Shown: positions 1-6,396 of the stretch, piece after piece
Layout: every line of letters starts with the position of its first letter
How positions within the stretch are numbered: position 1 is the first letter of the stretch
Assembly: GCA_028705905.1 (NCBI GenBank)
Contig: JAQWCP010000021.1
Location: forward strand, 1 to 12,588
Reading direction: 5' to 3'
DNA from: Oscillospiraceae bacterium
GTDB taxonomy: Bacteria > Bacillota > Clostridia > Oscillospirales > Oscillospiraceae
Length of the DNA: 12,588 nt
Program-made: the position numbers and the translations under genes
The notes under the pieces: model-generated
The model's database searches: none
Told to the model about the DNA's origin: nothing
The model's input: only the letters and a program-made list of their open reading frames with translations

Positions 1-528
1 TGAACTAAGCCCCGGCACAATAAAGCTGATACCCCACATCACACCGCAGAGTAAAAACCCCCACAGATCCGGCTTTAATTGGATGGACTGTGCATTTTTG
101 AGCAACAGCAAGATCACCAACATGGCTGCAAAGCCTGCGATCATGGTGAGATAGGACGAACGCGTTCGTCCCTTTTGCCCCGCTTCCTTCCAAAGCTCCG
201 GTATTGTACCGATGACAAAACCAATAAACGCACAGGTGACCGCAGAACTGTTCTGTTCCATCAGCCAACTGGCAACACTGGACAAGCCGACAAAACCGAT
301 GAAACCACCAAAAAGGAAAAACCCAAGCTTTATCCGATATTTGGGAAAGCTTTTCCTCGGGCTGGAAAACATCTCGATGAGCGGCTGGTACATGCCAAAC
401 GCCACACAAAGCGTTCCGCCGCTGATCCCCGGCATAATTGCACCAAATCCCACGATCATCCCCTTCAGTACCAGCATGATCCCTTGTTGCATTCTATATT
501 TCCGATTTTTCTTGCGTGTGTCAAGCAT
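1..528 (-). CDS. DUF368 membrane protein (undecaprenyl-phosphate translocase family), C-terminus beyond window
   Basis: Partial gene: 176 codons are visible with no stop before the left edge. The ATG at 528 follows an in-frame TAG two codons upstream, so the start is well bounded. The product is hydrophobic. Near residues 25-45 it carries GFGAIMPGISGGTLCVAFGM, the glycine/proline re-entrant motif typical of DUF368, and near the edge a second related motif, FIVPGLSS, as expected for the internal repeat of the family. Members of DUF368 are reported to return undecaprenyl phosphate across the cytoplasmic membrane for reuse in wall polymer synthesis. The start codon lies inside the end of ktrA (shared ATGCTTGA), so translation is probably coupled to the K+ uptake genes. 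Family assignment is confident; the substrate is from family knowledge. Confidence 0.85.
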   Translation of the reverse strand, partial: MLDTRKKNRKYRMQQGIMLVLKGMIVGFGAIMPGISGGTLCVAFGMYQPLIEMFSSPRKSFPKYRIKLGFFLFGGFIGFVGLSSVASWLMEQNSSAVTCAFIGFVIGTIPELWKEAGQKGRTRSSYLTMIAGFAAMLVILLLLKNAQSIQLKPDLWGFLLCGVMWGISFIVPGLSS

Positions 529-1201
529 TTTCTACCCATTCTGACAGGCGGCACAGTCCATCCTTGCTGCCTGCTATGAACAAAATATCCTGTTGCCGGA
601 ACACATAGTCCGGATTGATGATTTGGATCACATCCCCGTCATTTTCGATGCCAATGATGTTCAGCCCAAACCGCGCACGCAAATTGACTTCCAACACCGT
701 TTTCCCTGCCATTTTCTCCGGTATCACCAACTTTGAGATGTTGAATCGTTCGCTCAGCTGAATATAGTCAAGCACTTTTGAGGTCTCAAGGCGATGGGCC
801 AGCCGGATTGCCATATCTCGTTCGGGATAAACAACCTCTGCGCCCAGTTTTTCCAAAATCTCGCCATGTTCAACACTTGTGGCTTTGGAAATCACCACCG
901 GAATTTTCAAGCTGACAAGATTTAACGTCGTAAGAATCGAGGTGTCCAGTTGTTCACCGATGCAGACCACGGCCACATCGCAATTTTGGATTCCAGCTGC
1001 GGTCAATGATTTTTTGTCCAAATTTTTGACAACCATCGCATTTTCCGTAATCTCCCTGATCTGCCGCACCTTTTCTTCATCTCTGTCCAAGACCAGCAGC
1101 TCTGTGCCGGAGCTGGCAAGCTCCACCGCAAGGGCATACCCAAAACGCCCCAGGCCCACAATACCGTAAGTCATCTTTTCTTTTTTAGATTTGTAAAACA
1201 T
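521..1201 (-). CDS. ktrA: KtrA/TrkA-type K+ uptake regulatory subunit (RCK protein)
   Basis: 226 residues, the usual size of a single RCK protein. It is the cytoplasmic nucleotide-binding ring that gates the KtrB channel. The N-terminal TrkA-N Rossmann domain (about 11-135) has the glycine motif GLGRFG at 16-21 and an acidic Asp39 at the end of strand 2, as in ATP/NAD-binding RCK domains. A TrkA-C domain (about 140-226) follows; in Gram-positive KtrA proteins this domain can bind c-di-AMP. The ATG at 1201 has GGGAGGA seven bases upstream; Met10 is a less likely internal start because its removal would shorten the first strand. It lies 17 bp after ktrB and overlaps the DUF368 gene by 8 bp, indicating one operon. 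Confidence 0.93.
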   Translation of the reverse strand: MFYKSKKEKMTYGIVGLGRFGYALAVELASSGTELLVLDRDEEKVRQIREITENAMVVKNLDKKSLTAAGIQNCDVAVVCIGEQLDTSILTTLNLVSLKIPVVISKATSVEHGEILEKLGAEVVYPERDMAIRLAHRLETSKVLDYIQLSERFNISKLVIPEKMAGKTVLEVNLRARFGLNIIGIENDGDVIQIINPDYVFRQQDILFIAGSKDGLCRLSEWVENA

Positions 1202-1218
1202 GCTCTGTCCTCCCTCTT

Positions 1219-2517
1219 TTAGCCAATGGCAATATTCCCTTCCGGGTAACTAATCCGCTCTCCTTTGGTGAAATACCACAGGGAGGCAATGGTCAAGGGG
1301 CCAAGGCGCCCTATATACATAATCAAAATTGACAGCAGCTTGCTGCCGTCGCACAGCCCCGGCGTGATTCCTGTGGATAAGCCCACTGTGCCAAATGCGC
1401 TTGTCACTTCAAATAAAGCGTCCATCAAGTTGATACCCGGCTCTAAAATGACCATCAGGTATGTTCCCGTGCCAACCACGCCCAGCGCGATCAGCGTAAT
1501 CACTGCCGCTTTTCGGAAGGCGTTGTTTGGAACGGCATAATGAAACGCCTTTTCCGACTTGTTTGTCGCCGCCATCTTGATCCCTTGCAGCAACACAAAA
1601 AAAGTACTGGTTTTGATGCCGCCGCCGGTTGAACCGGGAGACGCCCCAATGAACATCAGCGCGGTAAGCACCAACAGGCCGGATTTGGAGAAAGTGCCCA
1701 GCGGATAGGTGGAAAACCCTGCCGTCCTCGCCGAAACGCTGTGGAAAAAGGCGCCCAGCCAAGTGACGTTCTCCGTCAGCTTGATCAGAAGCCCTCCAAA
1801 AATGATCAAACTCACGCTGACTGTCAGCACAACCTTGGCATGCATGGACAGCTTGGACCAGCGAAACCGTTTCATCCACAACTCTTGAATGACTAAAAAT
1901 CCAATTCCACCGAAAAAGATAAGTCCACAGGTCACAAGGTTGAGCATCACATTGCCCTGATAAGGAATCAAATTCTGAAAATTACCCAAAATGTCAAAGC
2001 CTGAGTTGTTAAAAGCCGCGACAGAGTGAAACAGGCTGATCCCCATCGCCTTCAGCGGCGTATAATCGCGGATGAAAACGGTAAAACTCAGGATTGCGCC
2101 CGACAACTCAAAAATCAGGGTCGTTATAAAAATGCTTTTGACAAAGCGGACAAGCCCCCTGCCGGAATCCAAATTCATGGCCTCACGGATCAGGTTTCGC
2201 CCTTTTAAATTCACTTTTCTCCCCATGGTGAGAATGATACCTGCTCCCATCGCCGTCACTCCAAGTCCTCCGACCTGGATCAGCAGTCCGAGAAAGAACT
2301 GGCCAATGGGGGTAAATGTGTTCCCGGCATCTACGACAATCAGCCCGGTTACGCAAACTGCGCTGGTCGAGGTGTAAAGCGCATCAACATACCGGACTGT
2401 AACGCCATTCTGTATGCTGCATGGTAGCATCAACAGAAAAGAGCCAAGCAAAATGACACTGGCAAATCCCAGTGCAATGATCCGCCCGGGAGATTGTTTT
2501 TTGATCAATCGAAACAT
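1219..2517 (-). CDS. ktrB: KtrB/TrkH-type K+ uptake membrane subunit
   Basis: Ion-conducting subunit of a Ktr/Trk K+ uptake system, 432 residues, with the eight-helix, four-pore-loop plan of the family. The four selectivity-filter segments are visible: TSAVCVTGL (Gly58), FNNSGFD (Gly173), ARTAGFST (Gly267) and AFGTVGLST (Gly379). The intramembrane gating loop GASPGSTGGGIKT is at about 291-303. I chose ATG 2517 because GGGGTG sits just upstream; an in-frame TTG at 2529 would add four residues but has no ribosome site. With ktrA it forms the complete transporter. Its position after a KdpE-like regulator implies osmotic or K+-responsive control. KtrB rather than TrkH is inferred from size and from pairing with a short single-RCK KtrA. 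Confidence 0.93.
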   Translation of the reverse strand: MFRLIKKQSPGRIIALGFASVILLGSFLLMLPCSIQNGVTVRYVDALYTSTSAVCVTGLIVVDAGNTFTPIGQFFLGLLIQVGGLGVTAMGAGIILTMGRKVNLKGRNLIREAMNLDSGRGLVRFVKSIFITTLIFELSGAILSFTVFIRDYTPLKAMGISLFHSVAAFNNSGFDILGNFQNLIPYQGNVMLNLVTCGLIFFGGIGFLVIQELWMKRFRWSKLSMHAKVVLTVSVSLIIFGGLLIKLTENVTWLGAFFHSVSARTAGFSTYPLGTFSKSGLLVLTALMFIGASPGSTGGGIKTSTFFVLLQGIKMAATNKSEKAFHYAVPNNAFRKAAVITLIALGVVGTGTYLMVILEPGINLMDALFEVTSAFGTVGLSTGITPGLCDGSKLLSILIMYIGRLGPLTIASLWYFTKGERISYPEGNIAIG

Positions 2518-2529
2518 AAGGCACCCCAA

Positions 2530-2628
2530 TCACGATTCAGATAAAATTTTGTCACGCTCTATTTTGCCTTTCCGCAAAATGCCAATGGCCGCAATGGCGG
2601 CGAACACGCCAATTCGCATCCAAATCAT
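2530..2628 (-). CDS. Candidate 32-residue single-span membrane microprotein
   Basis: Small ORF filling the otherwise empty gap between the response regulator and ktrB. It starts ATG at 2628 and stops TGA at 2530, 12 bp before the ktrB ATG. The product begins MIWMRIGVFAAIAAIGIL, a plausible single membrane helix, and ends in a charged tail (RKGKIERDK). Its ATG overlaps (ATGA) the stop of a 9-codon ORF at 2625-2654, whose own ATG overlaps the regulator stop (TAATG) and has GGAGGA at 2664-2669, nine bases upstream. So either coupled re-initiation or a frameshift joins the two into one protein of about 41 residues. I do not recognise a family. Small membrane subunits such as KdpF exist in K+ systems, but no homology is claimed. 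Confidence 0.4.
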   Translation of the reverse strand: MIWMRIGVFAAIAAIGILRKGKIERDKILSES

Positions 2629-2653
2629 GGCTTTTCTCTTTGTGGTGACTTCA

Positions 2654-3364
2654 TTATGCGTCGTCCTCCAACATCCCATAACCAACGCCCAGCTCATTGG
2701 AAATGTATTTGTGTTCGTCCGGCCTAGTTCCCAACTTTTTGCGGATATTTGCCATATTGACCTGCAACTTTTTGATGCTGCCCGGATCAGAAGCGCCCCA
2801 TACCTTCCGAAGAATTGTGGTGTATGTCAGCACCTTGCCCGCATGCTCGGAGAGCAGCGCCACGATGTTGTATTCCGTTTGGGTCAGCTTGATTGCCCGG
2901 CCACCGATGGACACCATACGCCGGTCATAATCGATTTTCATATCTCCCACTGCAAATGTTCCGCCGGGAACCGCCCCCATTATGGCGCTGTGACGGCTGT
3001 TGCGCAAAGCGGCCCTGATGCGGGCAAGCAGCTCCCCTGTTCCAAAGGGTTTTGTCATATAGTCGTTTGCGCCCAAATCCAGTGCAGAGACCTTGTCCTG
3101 CTCCGTTGTTCTTGCGGATAATACGATCATCGGCGTGACCGCGGATTTTCTGACTGCTTTGATCAATTCTGAACCATCTTGATCCGGGAGCCCCAAGTCT
3201 AACATAATCAGATCCGGATTGTGAGAAAAAAACATGTCATTTCCCTGCATGCAGGTTGCCGCAGTCAGAACCTGATACCCGTTTGTTTCCAAAATCATTT
3301 TGATAAAATTGCGGATCTTGTCCTCATCTTCAATGACAAGGATTTTGTACTTGTTATTGCCCAT
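2654..3364 (-). CDS. KdpE-like OmpR-family response regulator
   Basis: 236-residue DNA-binding response regulator. The receiver domain (about 6-120) has the acidic pair Glu12/Asp13, phospho-acceptor Asp56 in LIMLDLGLP, Ser83 and Lys105 in the TKPF motif, so it looks able to be phosphorylated. The C-terminal winged helix (about 135-235) has KLTQTEYNIVALLSEHAGKV and KKLQVNMANIRKKLG, closest in pattern to KdpE. I chose ATG 3364 because GGAGG lies upstream and MGNNKYKILVIEDE is a normal receiver start. The reading frame is open for a further 96 codons upstream, but that stretch is not receiver sequence and is explained by a kinase remnant and a terminator. KdpE-like regulators control K+ uptake genes; here the target is probably ktrBA directly downstream. 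Confidence 0.9.
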   Translation of the reverse strand: MGNNKYKILVIEDEDKIRNFIKMILETNGYQVLTAATCMQGNDMFFSHNPDLIMLDLGLPDQDGSELIKAVRKSAVTPMIVLSARTTEQDKVSALDLGANDYMTKPFGTGELLARIRAALRNSRHSAIMGAVPGGTFAVGDMKIDYDRRMVSIGGRAIKLTQTEYNIVALLSEHAGKVLTYTTILRKVWGASDPGSIKKLQVNMANIRKKLGTRPDEHKYISNELGVGYGMLEDDA

Positions 3365-3577
3365 GTTCTGCTTCCTCCATCTCAAGCAAAAAACGGAAAA
3401 TGGAGCCGACCCTCTTTCGTCTTTTGTTTGCAGGCTTTCCGGAACGGAAAATGAAATGCAGACTACAATGACAAGCACGCCGCGCAACCATTGGTTGACG
3501 GTAAACGACACAAGGAAGAACCACAATCCGAGCGCCGCCAGCAGGATATCCTTAGATCCCTGCTCAATTTCATTCAA
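3354..3577 (-). pseudogene. Remnant of a KdpD-like sensor histidine kinase with internal deletion
   Basis: Directly before the response regulator lies a short broken gene. From a TTG at 3577 one frame encodes about 55 residues with two hydrophobic stretches (DILLAALGLWFFLVSF and GVLVIVVCISF), like the start of a DUF4118-type membrane region. From 3407 another frame reads GSIFRFLLEMEEAEHGQ and stops at TAA 3354, overlapping the regulator start. GSxFRFxLxxEE is how kinase ATPase domains typically end, and such overlap is normal for kinase/regulator pairs. The HisKA and HATPase core is absent. I infer that a kinase lost its middle and retains only its ends, in different frames. The C-terminal tail is the stronger evidence; the DUF4118 match is by eye. 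Confidence 0.5.
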
Positions 3578-3601
3578 AACTGGTTCTTTCTGACCGAATT
3601 C

Positions 3602-3621
3602 ATTATAGTACCGTTCCGGTA
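3602..3621 (-). promoter_or_regulatory. Second promoter-like site of the K+ operon with palindromic operator
   Basis: A perfect -10 hexamer TATAAT (3602-3607) is followed immediately upstream by the palindrome TACCG-TTC-CGGTA (3609-3621). No good -35 hexamer stands 16-18 bp upstream, so the site may need an activator bound at the palindrome, for example the KdpE-like regulator. It would start a transcript about 20 nt before the kinase remnant and downstream of the leader terminator. Function is inferred. Confidence 0.4.
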
Positions 3622-3630
3622 AAGATACAG

Positions 3631-3668
3631 TAAAGAAAAAGCCCGAAAACAACGTTGTTTTCGGGCTT
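3631..3668 (-). terminator. Intrinsic terminator (attenuator candidate) upstream of the regulator-ktr operon
   Basis: Perfect 30-bp palindrome at 3639-3668, centred on AACGTT, giving a 13-bp stem with a 4-nt loop. It is followed on the minus strand by TTTTTCTTT. The U-tract is only on that strand, so it stops leftward transcription. It lies about 130 nt downstream of the strong promoter at 3804-3832 and before the regulator. Confidence 0.85.
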
Positions 3669-3797
3669 CAAAAAGCGCACTGGCCCCAATATGGCCGGAC
3701 CCTTGCGCCGCTTACAAATATTTGACTCACGCCGCAAAGCACCGCCTCTTTCAAAAACAGCGTCACCGAGAGCAACACTTAACACCGCTTTTCTTTG
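3639..3797 (-). ncRNA. Unassigned structured leader or small RNA
   Basis: A transcript starting near 3797 and ending at the palindromic terminator would be about 160 nt. I see no convincing protein gene in it; the first ATG opens only an eight-codon ORF. The RNA is GC-rich and can fold: GCGCA at the start of one hairpin pairs with TGCGC at its end (about 3673-3706), with GGCC pairing inside, and CTCT/AGAG pairs near 3745-3772. A segment at 3752-3761 could pair with the 5' arm of the terminator (3654-3663, 9 of 10 positions), so alternative folding is conceivable. I compared it by memory with c-di-AMP (ydaO), M-box, yybP and c-di-GMP consensus features and found no match. It could be a new-type leader of the K+ operon or an independent sRNA. 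Confidence 0.4.
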
Positions 3798-3803
3798 CAC
3801 TTC

Positions 3804-3832
3804 ATTATATGAGATCTGCGTATTTAAGTCAA
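3804..3832 (-). promoter_or_regulatory. Strong sigma-A promoter of the K+ operon leader
   Basis: TTGACT (3827-3832), a 17-bp spacer and a perfect TATAAT (3804-3809), read on the minus strand. This is the best promoter in the left half of the window. It lies after the terminator of the dehydrogenase gene and points towards the leader and the regulator-ktr genes. Confidence 0.8.
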
Positions 3833-3932
3833 CCCATTTTTCATCAAACGCCTTTTTTGCAGCCGTTCGATGCCCCAAACGGCAATTTTCCGCTTTTCCC
3901 TGCCGTTTTCTCACTCCTATCCCTTGCGGAAC

Positions 3933-3971
3933 AAAAAAAGGGCTGTAGAAATTTTACTTTGCTACAGCCTT
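3933..3971 (-). terminator. Intrinsic terminator of the dehydrogenase gene
   Basis: On the minus strand GGCTGTAG (3962-3969) pairs with CTACAGCC (3941-3948), then seven T (3939-3933). The dehydrogenase stop codon (3954-3956) lies in the loop, so the last codons of the gene form the 5' arm of its own terminator. Confidence 0.85.
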
Positions 3972-5087
3972 CTTTCTTGATAACCCGGATGGGGTCATGC
4001 GGCGTCTGATTTCTTCTCGCTGGATGCATTTGCCCCAGCAAATGCCCCGCTTTGTTTTGCGTTTCTGGGGCACTGAAGCTGCAAAAGAACCACCGGCTGC
4101 CTCCTGCTTCTGTTTGAGCCAGGCCACCGTGTCAGCCACGGTCTGATACAGGTCCCTGGGCTGATAGCCCAGCTCCATGGTGGCTTTGTCGTGGGAGAAC
4201 TTATCGTTGCTCGTCAAGATGTAGAGCGAATAGGGCGTGTACAGTGGGCGCTGCCGGCGCAGGCGGGCCGCCCACCCGATCAGCGGGGCTACAGCCCGGG
4301 CCATCCACATGGGCAGTGCCGGCAGGCGCCGCCCACCATACACCGATTTGACCATGTTCAGCACTTCCTTGACCTCATAATGGCGATTGGAGAGGATGTA
4401 ACATTCCCCCACCCGCCCCTTGCGGGCTGCCAGCAAGCAGCCACGGGCCACGTCTCGCACATCCACAAAGTCATAACCGCCCTGCACACAAGCCGGTAGG
4501 CGTCCATGGATATAATCGTTTACCATTTGCACCAAGTGATTGCCCGAGGTATCGTAAGGCCCCAGGATCCCCGAAGGATGTACCACCACAGCCCTAAGCC
4601 CCTGCACCACCGCGTCCAGCACGGCCTGCGTGGCTTCGGCCTTTGTTTCGGCGTATCTGCCCACAACCTTGTCTGGATCGAAATGGCTCACCTCCCGCAA
4701 CACGCGCAGTCCCCCCTGCTCGGGAATGGCATGGGTGGAGCTGACATAGACAAACCGGTGGACATTTGCCTCCAGCGCCATAGCAATCAACGTCTTTGTG
4801 CCGTTTACATTCACATCATAGAGCAGATCGGAGCAGTTCTTGGAGATATCGACAATCCCCGCTGTGTGGATCACGGTCACCTGCGCGCCCTCTGTGTGGG
4901 CAAAGAGGGGACGTAGCGTATCCGCCTTCCGCACGTCACCATGATAATAGGTGACGTTACCATGATCCTGGGCCGTCTCGTCCGGCAGAACCAATGCCCG
5001 GATCGTGCAGCCCGCATGCTCCAAAAGACGAACTAAAGTATTGCCCAGATGTCCCTTGGCTCCGGTAATGAGATATATTTCTTTCAT
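3954..5087 (-). CDS. NAD(P)-dependent extended short-chain dehydrogenase/epimerase
   Basis: 377-residue extended SDR. The Rossmann motif TGAKGHLG is at 8-15, a TAG motif at 76-78, the catalytic Ser region YVSST at 114-118, and the YxxxK pair at Tyr145/Lys149 (GRYAETKA). The overall pattern resembles the dihydroflavonol-reductase/3-beta-HSD-like group, and the substrate cannot be read from sequence. I chose ATG 5087 with AAGGAAG about ten bases upstream; an in-frame TTG at 5093 adds two residues. After about residue 330 the fold should be complete, yet a tail of some 45 residues rich in Lys/Arg follows and runs into the terminator, perhaps a stop-loss extension. It is divergent from a TetR gene, which probably controls it. 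Confidence 0.85.
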   Translation of the reverse strand: MKEIYLITGAKGHLGNTLVRLLEHAGCTIRALVLPDETAQDHGNVTYYHGDVRKADTLRPLFAHTEGAQVTVIHTAGIVDISKNCSDLLYDVNVNGTKTLIAMALEANVHRFVYVSSTHAIPEQGGLRVLREVSHFDPDKVVGRYAETKAEATQAVLDAVVQGLRAVVVHPSGILGPYDTSGNHLVQMVNDYIHGRLPACVQGGYDFVDVRDVARGCLLAARKGRVGECYILSNRHYEVKEVLNMVKSVYGGRRLPALPMWMARAVAPLIGWAARLRRQRPLYTPYSLYILTSNDKFSHDKATMELGYQPRDLYQTVADTVAWLKQKQEAAGGSFAASVPQKRKTKRGICWGKCIQREEIRRRMTPSGLSRKKAVAK

Positions 5088-5119
5088 GCTCAATACACTT
5101 CCTTTCTATATTGAACACA

Positions 5120-5208
5120 CTGTTGATTTTCTTCCATAGTTGTATTATAATCGGAATTGGGTAGATTTGCAATCAACAGACTGACCTTTAAATACCCGAT
5201 AACCAACA
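5120..5208. promoter_or_regulatory. Divergent control region with inverted repeat bracketing the dehydrogenase promoter
   Basis: On the minus strand, TTGCAA (5167-5172), a 17-bp spacer and TATAAT (5144-5149) form the dehydrogenase promoter. CTGTTGATT (5120-5128) and AATCAACAG (5171-5179) are a perfect 9-bp inverted repeat, 51 bp centre to centre, the second overlapping the -35. A related half-site AACCAACA lies at 5201-5208, 30 bp further. Spacings are near whole helical turns. This is a likely operator set for the TetR protein encoded on the right; assignment to that protein is inferred. Confidence 0.6.
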
Positions 5209-5243
5209 AATGAGACAGAATTCGTTCATAAAGGAGCCGTGTT

Positions 5244-5828
5244 TTGAAAAAGTTAACAAATGACCATCGCACCCGGGTCACGAAAATGTTGATACGCAAG
5301 GCTTTTACCAGGCTTTTGGGACAAAAACCCATCCAGAGCATTTCCATCAAGGAACTGTGTGAGCAGGCGGGCATCAACCGGGGTACCTTTTACAGACACT
5401 ATACCGACCTCTTCGACCTGCTCCACAGCATCGAAGCGGATATGCTGGCCGACTTCGAACGTGCCATAGCCCCTCTGATCGCTGCGCCAGATTCAAATGT
5501 GAACCTGGTAAAGCTCACCGCCGGTGTCTTCCAGTGCCTGAAGGACAACTCCGACCTTTGCACTGTAACGCTGGGTGACTGGGGTGACAAATCCTTTGCC
5601 TTGAAACTAATCAACATTGGTCGGGAGAAGTGTATCGAATGCTATTCCGGCTATTTCAAAAACGCCTCACCCCAGCAGATCGAGTATTATTACGCCTTCG
5701 TCAGCTCGGGCTGCATCGGTCTTTTGGAAAAATGGCTGGAGGAGGGCATGGTCACTCCGGTAGAAGAAATTGCCCGGATGGCAGAAGGGCTCATGCTGAC
5801 TGGAGTGGGGTTTCTGCAGAAAGAATAG
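5244..5828 (+). CDS. TetR/AcrR-family transcriptional regulator
   Basis: 194 residues, the normal TetR size. The N-terminal DNA-binding domain has its helix-turn-helix at about 34-53 (SIKELCEQAGINRGTFYRHY), a clear family signature. The remaining all-helical part (about 65-194) would bind ligand and dimerise; it has no recognisable subfamily motif, though it resembles DhaS-like C-terminal regions. The start is TTG 5244, supported by AAGGAG at 5231-5236 seven bases upstream; no better ATG is available. It is divergent from the dehydrogenase across a 156-bp region holding an inverted repeat over the promoter, so it most likely represses that gene and perhaps itself. A stop at 5826-5828 is followed by a hairpin. 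Confidence 0.92.
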   Translation: MKKLTNDHRTRVTKMLIRKAFTRLLGQKPIQSISIKELCEQAGINRGTFYRHYTDLFDLLHSIEADMLADFERAIAPLIAAPDSNVNLVKLTAGVFQCLKDNSDLCTVTLGDWGDKSFALKLINIGREKCIECYSGYFKNASPQQIEYYYAFVSSGCIGLLEKWLEEGMVTPVEEIARMAEGLMLTGVGFLQKE

Positions 5829-5873
5829 TGCCTTTGGCGTCTCGATTTCCCCATCGCTGGTCAAAATTGTAAG

Positions 5874-5912
5874 CCTGCAAGGGATGTCTCACGCACCATC
5901 ACCTTGCAGGCC
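5874..5912. terminator. Hairpin between convergent tetR and hxlR genes
   Basis: GCCTGCAAGG (5874-5883) and CCTTGCAGGC (5903-5912) form a perfect 10-bp stem with a 19-nt loop. Neither side has a real U-tract (minus strand continues TTACAATTTT). It may act as a weak bidirectional terminator or 3'-end stabiliser for the two converging transcripts. Confidence 0.45.
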
Positions 5913-5967
5913 AGTTCATGCATTCATAAGTTCATGAAAATGTTTGCCTTGAAATAAAACCCAGACT

Positions 5968-6348
5968 TCACCTATAAAGAAAATCACATTTTTGACATTG
6001 CAGCAAAGTGTTTGCATGATCCTCTCTGTGATAGGCACCGGACCATTTGCAGATGCTCTGTAAAATTGGAATCACAGAATTGCCCTTCCCACTGAGGCGA
6101 TATTCCACCCTGGGAGGGATCTCGTTGTACTGTGTCCGCTCCACCATCTCGTCTTTTATGAGTTCTTTCAGGGCAGCTGCCAGAACCGCGTCTGTAATAT
6201 TGGTCATTTCTTTGCGAAGCGCGCTGTACCGCAACGTGCTTTTTTCCGCCAACACACAAATAATTCTGGATTTCCATTTGCCTCCACATACTTCCAGTCC
6301 ACATTCCAGCGGGCAACGGATGTCCTTTTCCATTTTTGGCTGATACAT
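5968..6348 (-). CDS. HxlR-family winged-helix regulator, cysteine-rich
   Basis: 126-residue HxlR-type regulator. Family marks are CPLEC at 12-16, GGKWK at 22-26, the recognition region TNITDAVLAAALKELIKDEMVER, and PPRVEYRLSGKG at 78-89. I chose ATG 6348 with AAGGAG eight bases upstream; an in-frame GTG at 6357 overlaps that site. It has seven cysteines (12, 16, 21, 31, 100, 118, 121), including the conserved N-terminal Cys used for redox or electrophile sensing in the relatives YodB and HypR, and a C-terminal CxxC (QCQKCDF). It is divergent from a small ABM-like protein, its likely target. A sensing role for quinones, thiol stress or metal is inferred, not shown. Confidence 0.92.
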   Translation of the reverse strand: MYQPKMEKDIRCPLECGLEVCGGKWKSRIICVLAEKSTLRYSALRKEMTNITDAVLAAALKELIKDEMVERTQYNEIPPRVEYRLSGKGNSVIPILQSICKWSGAYHREDHANTLLQCQKCDFLYR

Positions 6349-6396
6349 ACTTTCCACTCCTTTGTGTCTTTCGGATTCTCAGATTCCCATTATCCC

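Noticed and set aside
5..409. 134-residue leftward ORF at the left edge
   Set aside because: Out-of-frame shadow of the DUF368 gene, which runs through the same bases with family motifs.
2518..2529. TTG start for ktrB giving 436 residues
   Set aside because: No Shine-Dalgarno sequence precedes it, whereas GGGGTG precedes ATG 2517.
2654..3652. Single 332-residue response regulator using an ATG at 3652
   Set aside because: The extra 96 N-terminal residues cross a perfect terminator palindrome and a -10 box and do not resemble a receiver domain; ATG 3364 has a good ribosome site.
3639..3797. c-di-AMP (ydaO), M-box or c-di-GMP riboswitch in the K+ leader
   Set aside because: The conserved blocks of these classes, as far as I can recall them, are not present; left as unassigned.
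3603..3914. 103-residue leftward ORF over the leader region
   Set aside because: It spans the strong promoter and the terminator, has no ribosome site and has low-complexity unlikely protein sequence.
5829..5967. Strong intrinsic terminator for tetR
   Set aside because: The 10-bp stem at 5874-5912 has a 19-nt loop and no U-tract on either side, so only a weak or stabilising role is supported.
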